Origin: JBGAQP01 sp044220635
Lineage (GTDB): Bacteria; Pseudomonadota; Gammaproteobacteria; Burkholderiales; Usitatibacteraceae
DNA: 29,002 nucleotides
Direction: 5' to 3'
Assembly (NCBI GenBank): GCA_044220635.1
Contig: JBGAQP010000035.1
Location: 1 to 29,002, forward strand
The notes under the pieces are model-generated. The model worked only from the letters and a program-made list of their open reading frames with translations, did not search any database and was not told the origin of the DNA. The position numbers were made by a program, and so were the translations under genes. Shown here piece by piece: positions 25,141 to 29,002 of this stretch (within the stretch, counting starts at the first letter, position 1; every line of letters begins with the position of its first letter).

Positions 25141-27882
25141 ATGGAAAGCGCGCCCGCCGGGATCCCCCGCGAGGAGTTGTTCGCCCGGCTCGCCGAGGGC
25201 ACCGAGGCGCGCATCACGGTCGTCACGCCCAACCGTCGCCTCGCCGCGGCGCTCGCGCGCGAATTCTCCGAGGCGCAGGCGGCGAAGGGCCTCGCGCGCT
25301 GGGACGGGCCCGACATCCTGCCCCTCGACGATTTCGTCGCGCGGCTCTGGGAAGACGCGCTGTACGCGGAGACGGCACCCGATCCGGCCCTGCTGCTTAC
25401 CCCGGCGCAGGAGCAGGCGCTCTGGGAAGAGGCGCTCGGCGGCACGCGGTTTTCCGCGGCGCTGCTCTCGGCCGCGAGCGCGGCGCTCCAGTGCCGCGAG
25501 GCCTGGCGCCTCGCCCACGGGTGGCGGCTCGCGTCCCGGTTGCGTGAGGCCGGGGGCAACGAGGACGCGAAGGCCTTCGTCGAGTGGTCCGCGCGCTACG
25601 AGCGCGCCACGCGCGAGCGCCACCTCGTGGATTCGGCCCGCCTCGCCGACCGGGTGGCGCCGCTGCTCGGCCTCGCGGCGCTGCGCAAGCCCGGCACCCT
25701 CGTGCGCTACGGCTTCGACCTCCTCGCGCCCCAGGCGGAGGATTTCCTCGCAGCGCTCGCCGCGAACGGCACGCGCCTTGCGGCTTCGCGCGCGCCGGCG
25801 CGCGAGGCGCGGGTGCGGCGGCTCGAGTTCGCGGGCGCCAAGGACGAGATCGCGGCGGCGGCCCTCTGGGCCCGCGACCGGTTGGAGAAAGGCGCCGGAA
25901 GGGCGACGCGCATCGGCATCGTGGTCCCCGATCTCGCGCAGTCGCGCGCGGCGGTGCACCGCGCCCTCGCCTCGGTCCTGCACCCCGGTGCGGGCGCGCC
26001 CGGCGCGATCGCCCCCGTCCTTCCCTTCGAGATCTCGCTGGGCGAGCCCCTCGCCGCCACCCCGATCGTGCACGACGCCCTGCTGGTGCTGCGCCTCGCC
26101 GAAGGCGAGATCGCCTTCGAGGACGCGAGCCGGCTCATCCGCTCTCCGTTCCTCGCCGGTGCGGAAACGGAGATGGCCGCGCGCGCGCGGCTCGACGCGG
26201 CGATCCGGGAGCGCGCCGGGGGGGCCGTGGCGCTCGACGGGCTGCTCGGCCTCTTCGGGGCGAAGGACGCGCCGCCCGCGCCCGTCCTCGCCGCGCGGCT
26301 GCGCGATCTCGTGCGGCTCGGCCGACGGGCGCTTCGCGGGACGCACTCGCCCGCGGACTGGGCGAGGACGATCTCGGAGGCGCTCGCGACCGTGGGGTTT
26401 CCCGGCGAGCGCGGGCTCGATTCCGTCGAGTACCAGGCGCTGAAGAAGTGGCACGCGCTCGTCGCGGGCCTCGCCGCGCTCGAGCGCGTCGCGGGGCGGA
26501 TGCGCTATGGCGATGCCCTGGGCCGCCTCGCGCGCATGGCGGCGGACACGATCTTCCAGCCCGAGACGCCCGAGGTCCCCATCCAGGTCCTCGGCGTCCT
26601 CGAGAGCGCCGGCCTCGCCTTCGACCACCTCTGGGTCATGGGGCTCACCGACGAGGCCTGGCCCCTCGCGGCGCGCCCCAACCCGTTCATTCCCGTGCGC
26701 CTGCAGCGCGCGGCGGGTGTGCCCGAGGCGGCCGCGGAGAGCTCGCTCGCGCTCGACCGGCGCATCACCGCGGGCTGGCTCGGGGCGGCCTGCGAAGTCG
26801 TCGCGAGCCACGCGCGCATGAAGGGCGACAGCGAGCTCGCGCCGAGCCCGCTCATCGCGGCGCTTCCCCTCGCGCGCCTCGAGGAACTCGCGATCGGGAG
26901 CTTCCCGACCTGGCGCGACGCGATCCACCGGGCGCGCGGCGCGCTCGAGCGCATCGTCGACGAGGCGGGGCCGCGCCTCGCCGCGCCCTCCCAAAGCGGC
27001 GGGACGACGGTCTTCCGCGACCAGGCGGCCTGCCCCTTCCGCGCCTTCGCGCGCCACCGCCTCGGCTCGAAGCCGCTCGAGATTCCCCAGCCGGGCCTCG
27101 CCGCCCGCGAGCGCGGCACGCTCCTGCACGCCATGCTCGCGGCCGTCTGGAGCGAGCTGGGCGACAAGGGGCGGCTCGACTCGACGCCGCCGGAAGCGCT
27201 CGCCGCAATCCTCGGCCGCGCGGCGGACGAGGCGATCGGGCGCGTCGCCCGCGATCGCCCGCAGGCGCTCTCCGGCCGCTTCGCGCGCGAGGAACGCGAC
27301 CGGCTCGTGGCGCTCGCGGGCGCCTGGCTCGACTTCGAGCGCGGCCGCGGCGATTTCGCCGTCGTGGCGACCGAGAGGAAGCAGCCCCTCGCCTTCGGCG
27401 GCCTCACGGTGAACGCGCGCCTCGACCGCCTCGACCGCCTCGCCGCGGGCGGCCACGCGGTGATCGACTACAAGACCGGCCGTGCGGGCGTGGGGCAGTG
27501 GCTGGGGCCGCGCCCCGACGAGCCGCAGCTGCCGATGTACGCGCTCGGCGGCGGCGAGGACGTCGCCGTCCTCGCCTTCGCCCGCGTGAAGGTCGGCGAG
27601 CACGCGTTCATGGGCATCGCGCGCGCCGAGGGCCTGTTGCCCGGCGCGACGCTCGTGAGCGAGAGCCGCACGGCGGCGGCCGAGCCCTATCGCGACTGGA
27701 CGGAGCTCGTCTCGGGGTGGCGCGCCGAGCTCGCCCGCCTGGGCGAGGGATTCGCCGCGGGCGACGCGCGTCTCGATCCCAAGTCGGGATCGCGCACTTG
27801 CGAGGGCTGCGACCAGCACGCGCTGTGCCGCATCGCCGAGCGCGCGGGGCTGCCGGGCGAGGAGGAGCAAGACGATGAGTGA
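25141..27882 (+). CDS. AddB-like Fe-S PD-(D/E)XK nuclease ('probable DNA repair protein')
   Basis: A 913-residue protein of the betaproteobacterial AddB-like group, thought to work with a UvrD-type partner in processing double-strand breaks. The N-terminal part is an inactivated helicase-like fold (VTPNRRLAAALAREF). A middle block includes VLGVLESAGLAFDHLWVMGLTDEAWP. The C-terminal RecB-type nuclease has ARERGTLLHAMLAAVW and the catalytic motif VIDYKTG with Asp776 and Lys778. Four cysteines, Cys631 in DQAACPFRAFA and Cys887, Cys890, Cys896 in CEGCDQHALC, match the spacing of the AddB-type [4Fe-4S] staple. It overlaps the helicase gene by 8 bases, implying coupled expression. The exact pathway assignment (AddAB-like versus other) is inference. 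Confidence 0.88.
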   Translation: MESAPAGIPREELFARLAEGTEARITVVTPNRRLAAALAREFSEAQAAKGLARWDGPDILPLDDFVARLWEDALYAETAPDPALLLTPAQEQALWEEALGGTRFSAALLSAASAALQCREAWRLAHGWRLASRLREAGGNEDAKAFVEWSARYERATRERHLVDSARLADRVAPLLGLAALRKPGTLVRYGFDLLAPQAEDFLAALAANGTRLAASRAPAREARVRRLEFAGAKDEIAAAALWARDRLEKGAGRATRIGIVVPDLAQSRAAVHRALASVLHPGAGAPGAIAPVLPFEISLGEPLAATPIVHDALLVLRLAEGEIAFEDASRLIRSPFLAGAETEMAARARLDAAIRERAGGAVALDGLLGLFGAKDAPPAPVLAARLRDLVRLGRRALRGTHSPADWARTISEALATVGFPGERGLDSVEYQALKKWHALVAGLAALERVAGRMRYGDALGRLARMAADTIFQPETPEVPIQVLGVLESAGLAFDHLWVMGLTDEAWPLAARPNPFIPVRLQRAAGVPEAAAESSLALDRRITAGWLGAACEVVASHARMKGDSELAPSPLIAALPLARLEELAIGSFPTWRDAIHRARGALERIVDEAGPRLAAPSQSGGTTVFRDQAACPFRAFARHRLGSKPLEIPQPGLAARERGTLLHAMLAAVWSELGDKGRLDSTPPEALAAILGRAADEAIGRVARDRPQALSGRFAREERDRLVALAGAWLDFERGRGDFAVVATERKQPLAFGGLTVNARLDRLDRLAAGGHAVIDYKTGRAGVGQWLGPRPDEPQLPMYALGGGEDVAVLAFARVKVGEHAFMGIARAEGLLPGATLVSESRTAAAEPYRDWTELVSGWRAELARLGEGFAAGDARLDPKSGSRTCEGCDQHALCRIAERAGLPGEEEQDDE

Positions 27883-28369
27883 GCGCGTCCCGATCCCCGA
27901 CCGCGCCGAGCGCGAGCGCGCGCTCGACCCGTCGGCTTCCTTCATCGTCCAGGCCCCGGCGGGTTCCGGGAAGACCGAGCTCCTGATCCAGCGCTTCCTC
28001 GCCCTGCTCGCACGCGTTTCGCGGCCCGAGGAGATCCTCGCGATCACCTTCACGCGCAAGGCCGCGGCCGAGGTGCGCCGGCGCATCGGTGCCGCGCTCG
28101 CCGCCGCGCGCGCGAGCGAGCGGCCCGCGCGCCCGCACGAGGCGAAGACCTGGGACCTCGCGAAGGCCGCACTCGCGAGGAACGACGCCGGGGGCTGGGG
28201 ACTCGAGGAAAGCGCCGCGAGGCTGCGCGTGCAGACGATCGACGCGCTGTGCGCCTCCCTCACGCGCCAGATGCCGGTGCTCGCGAAGTTCGGCGCCCAG
28301 CCCGAGAGCCTCGAGGACGCCCGCGCCCTCTATCGCGAGGCGGCGCGCGAGAGCCTCGCGCTCGCCTTC
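27875..28369 (+). CDS. AddA/UvrD-like helicase, N-terminal fragment (cut by a junction)
   Basis: Only the first ~165 residues are present. They contain the superfamily 1 helicase opening: Q-like motif with FIVQAPAGSGKTELL (Walker A at residues 27-34), motif Ia ILAITFTRKAAAEVRRRI, and motif Ic-like RVQTIDALCASLTRQMP. Full-length relatives exceed 1000 residues. After LALAF the open frame goes on to 28573, but from there it is the antisense of an acyltransferase gene and no longer helicase. Shine-Dalgarno GGAGGAG lies about 9 bases before the ATG, inside the addB-like gene. The truncation coincides with a base-composition change, so it may be an assembly artefact rather than a real pseudogene. 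Confidence 0.85.
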
Positions 28370-28380
28370 CGGCATGGCGG
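28340..28380. other. Junction: chimeric join or rearrangement breakpoint
   Basis: To the left the plus strand encodes helicase up to about residue 165. To the right the minus strand encodes the first ~52 residues of an LpxL-type protein. Both genes run into this point head-on and both are cut. Lines just left count about 78% GC, while lines to the right count about 62-72%. A ~30-base stretch here reads plausibly in both genes (helicase RESLALAF; antisense PEGEREALARR), a possible microhomology at the join. Confidence 0.75.
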
Positions 28381-28528
28381 GAAAGCACAGCCGCAGGTTG
28401 GTGCGCACTACGCTGCGCCGCTCTTTGGCCAGATGCCAGAGAACGGCGCCGAGTCCGCGGCCGATGGCGGCGATCGCGCCCAGGGGCAGCAGATGCAGCA
28501 GCCACAGCAGGGCGACCGCCAGCCGCAT
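28373..28528 (-). CDS. LpxL/HtrB-type acyltransferase, N-terminal fragment (3' end lost at junction)
   Basis: The first 52 residues only: a TM helix (LAVALLWLLHLLPLGAIAAI) followed by LGAVLWHLAKERRSVVRTN and LRLCFPAM, the standard opening of lipid A late acyltransferases (R.VVR.NL..CFP). The HX4D catalytic motif would lie beyond the lost part. The ATG at 28528 overlaps the stop of the upstream gene (TGATG), so two acyltransferase-like genes were in tandem, an arrangement seen in several betaproteobacteria. A few more residues (PEGEREALARR) also fit the family and may be genuine, placing the break slightly further left. Confidence 0.75.
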
Positions 28529-29001
28529 CACGCCGGCTCCACCGACGCGTCGGCGCCGGCCGGGCGCTTGTAGCGGTTGTAGCCCCAGAGGAACTGCGAC
28601 GGGTATTGCATGATCAGCGCCTCCAGCGAACGGTTGATCGCATCCACGCGCTGCTGCAGGTCGCCGTCGAGGGCAACTGCCGGCGGCAGGAAATGCACCA
28701 CATAGCCGGCACCGTCGGGCAGGCGCTCGCCGAAGGCGAGAAACACGCTGACCCGCTGCATCTCCGACAGCCGGGCGGCCAGCGTCATGGTGTAGGCTGG
28801 TTTGCCGAAGAACGGCGACCACAGCCCCTGACCACCGCCCGGCACCTGGTCGGGCAGGATGCCGACCGTCTGCCCGCGCCGCAATGCGCGCATCAGCAGC
28901 CGAACGCCGCCAGTGTCGGCCGGCACCGGCGAGAGATTCGGGCGAATCCGCCCGCTGGCAACGATGTCCTGCAGCCACGCCTGCTTGGGCGGGCGGAACA
29001 T
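28528..29001 (-). CDS. LpxL/HtrB-family lipid A acyltransferase, C-terminal part (5' end outside window)
   Basis: The last ~158 residues of a lysophospholipid/lipid A late acyltransferase, an inner-membrane enzyme that transfers acyl chains from acyl-ACP to Kdo2-lipid A. Visible family blocks are MFRPPKQAWLQDIVASGR, LLMRALRRGQTVGILPDQV (the conserved 'pDq' segment), GLWSPFFGKPAYTMTLAARL and the C-terminal PSQFLWGYNRYKRP. The HX4D motif lies upstream, beyond the window edge, so the Met at 29001 is not the true start. It may belong to different DNA from the rest of the window because of the junction at about 28340-28380. Confidence 0.85.
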   Translation of the reverse strand: MFRPPKQAWLQDIVASGRIRPNLSPVPADTGGVRLLMRALRRGQTVGILPDQVPGGGQGLWSPFFGKPAYTMTLAARLSEMQRVSVFLAFGERLPDGAGYVVHFLPPAVALDGDLQQRVDAINRSLEALIMQYPSQFLWGYNRYKRPAGADASVEPA

Positions 29002-29002
29002 G

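Noticed and set aside
28370..28573. Continuation of the helicase open frame into a Gln/Gly-rich C-terminal tail.
   Set aside because: These codons are the antisense of an LpxL-type N-terminus with a clear family signature, so the tail is not a genuine protein end.

Overview
This window is very GC-rich, with 70-78% GC in most lines I counted. It carries tightly packed housekeeping and accessory genes of a Gram-negative bacterium. Gene content and order point to a betaproteobacterium: trxA-rho-rpmE order, an AddB-like 'probable DNA repair protein' beside a UvrD-type helicase, tandem LpxL-type acyltransferases, and a CIO-type cytochrome bd. Species cannot be named from the sequence. No rRNA, tRNA, CRISPR array or insertion sequence was found, and no gene-free stretch exceeds 300 bases.

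Layout, left to right. (1) 1-3622: the tail of glycolate oxidase subunit GlcF, a small unknown membrane protein facing it, then a P-type (Ca-type) cation ATPase with a Crp/Fnr-type box in front. (2) 3635-8114: a GT39/ArnT-like membrane glycosyltransferase, zinc-free type B L31 with a clear terminator, Rho, thioredoxin 1 (TTG start), and divergently the 7Fe ferredoxin FdxA. (3) 8118-16317 (minus strand): seven tightly spaced genes that read as one operon, transcribed DUF2892 membrane protein > TrxC > RND adaptor lipoprotein > RND permease > class II glutamine amidotransferase > CydA > CydB. It diverges from a CsoR/CstR-family repressor gene at 16470-16748. The shared intergenic region holds two well-formed sigma70 promoters. 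Each has a matching 16-bp ATAC-N8-GTAT palindrome lying between -35 and -10. (4) 16849-25114: a complete kdp potassium-uptake locus, with a KdpE-like T-rich box, an unnamed 30-residue membrane peptide, kdpF, kdpA, kdpB, kdpC, kdpD and kdpE, mostly translationally coupled. (5) 25141-28370: an AddB-like Fe-S nuclease/helicase partner and the start of an AddA/UvrD-like helicase. (6) About 28340-28380 to the end: an abrupt junction where the helicase gene is cut and joined to the opposite-strand start of an LpxL-type acyltransferase, in lower-GC sequence. This is probably a chimeric assembly join or a rearrangement.

The most interesting unit is region 3. A repressor with a cysteine-only sensing signature appears to control, from mirror-image promoters, both itself and an operon joining Trx2, a DUF2892 protein, an RND efflux pump and a cyanide/sulfide-tolerant quinol oxidase. 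I infer a coordinated response to reactive sulfur species or another thiol-reactive poison. That inference is testable but unproven.
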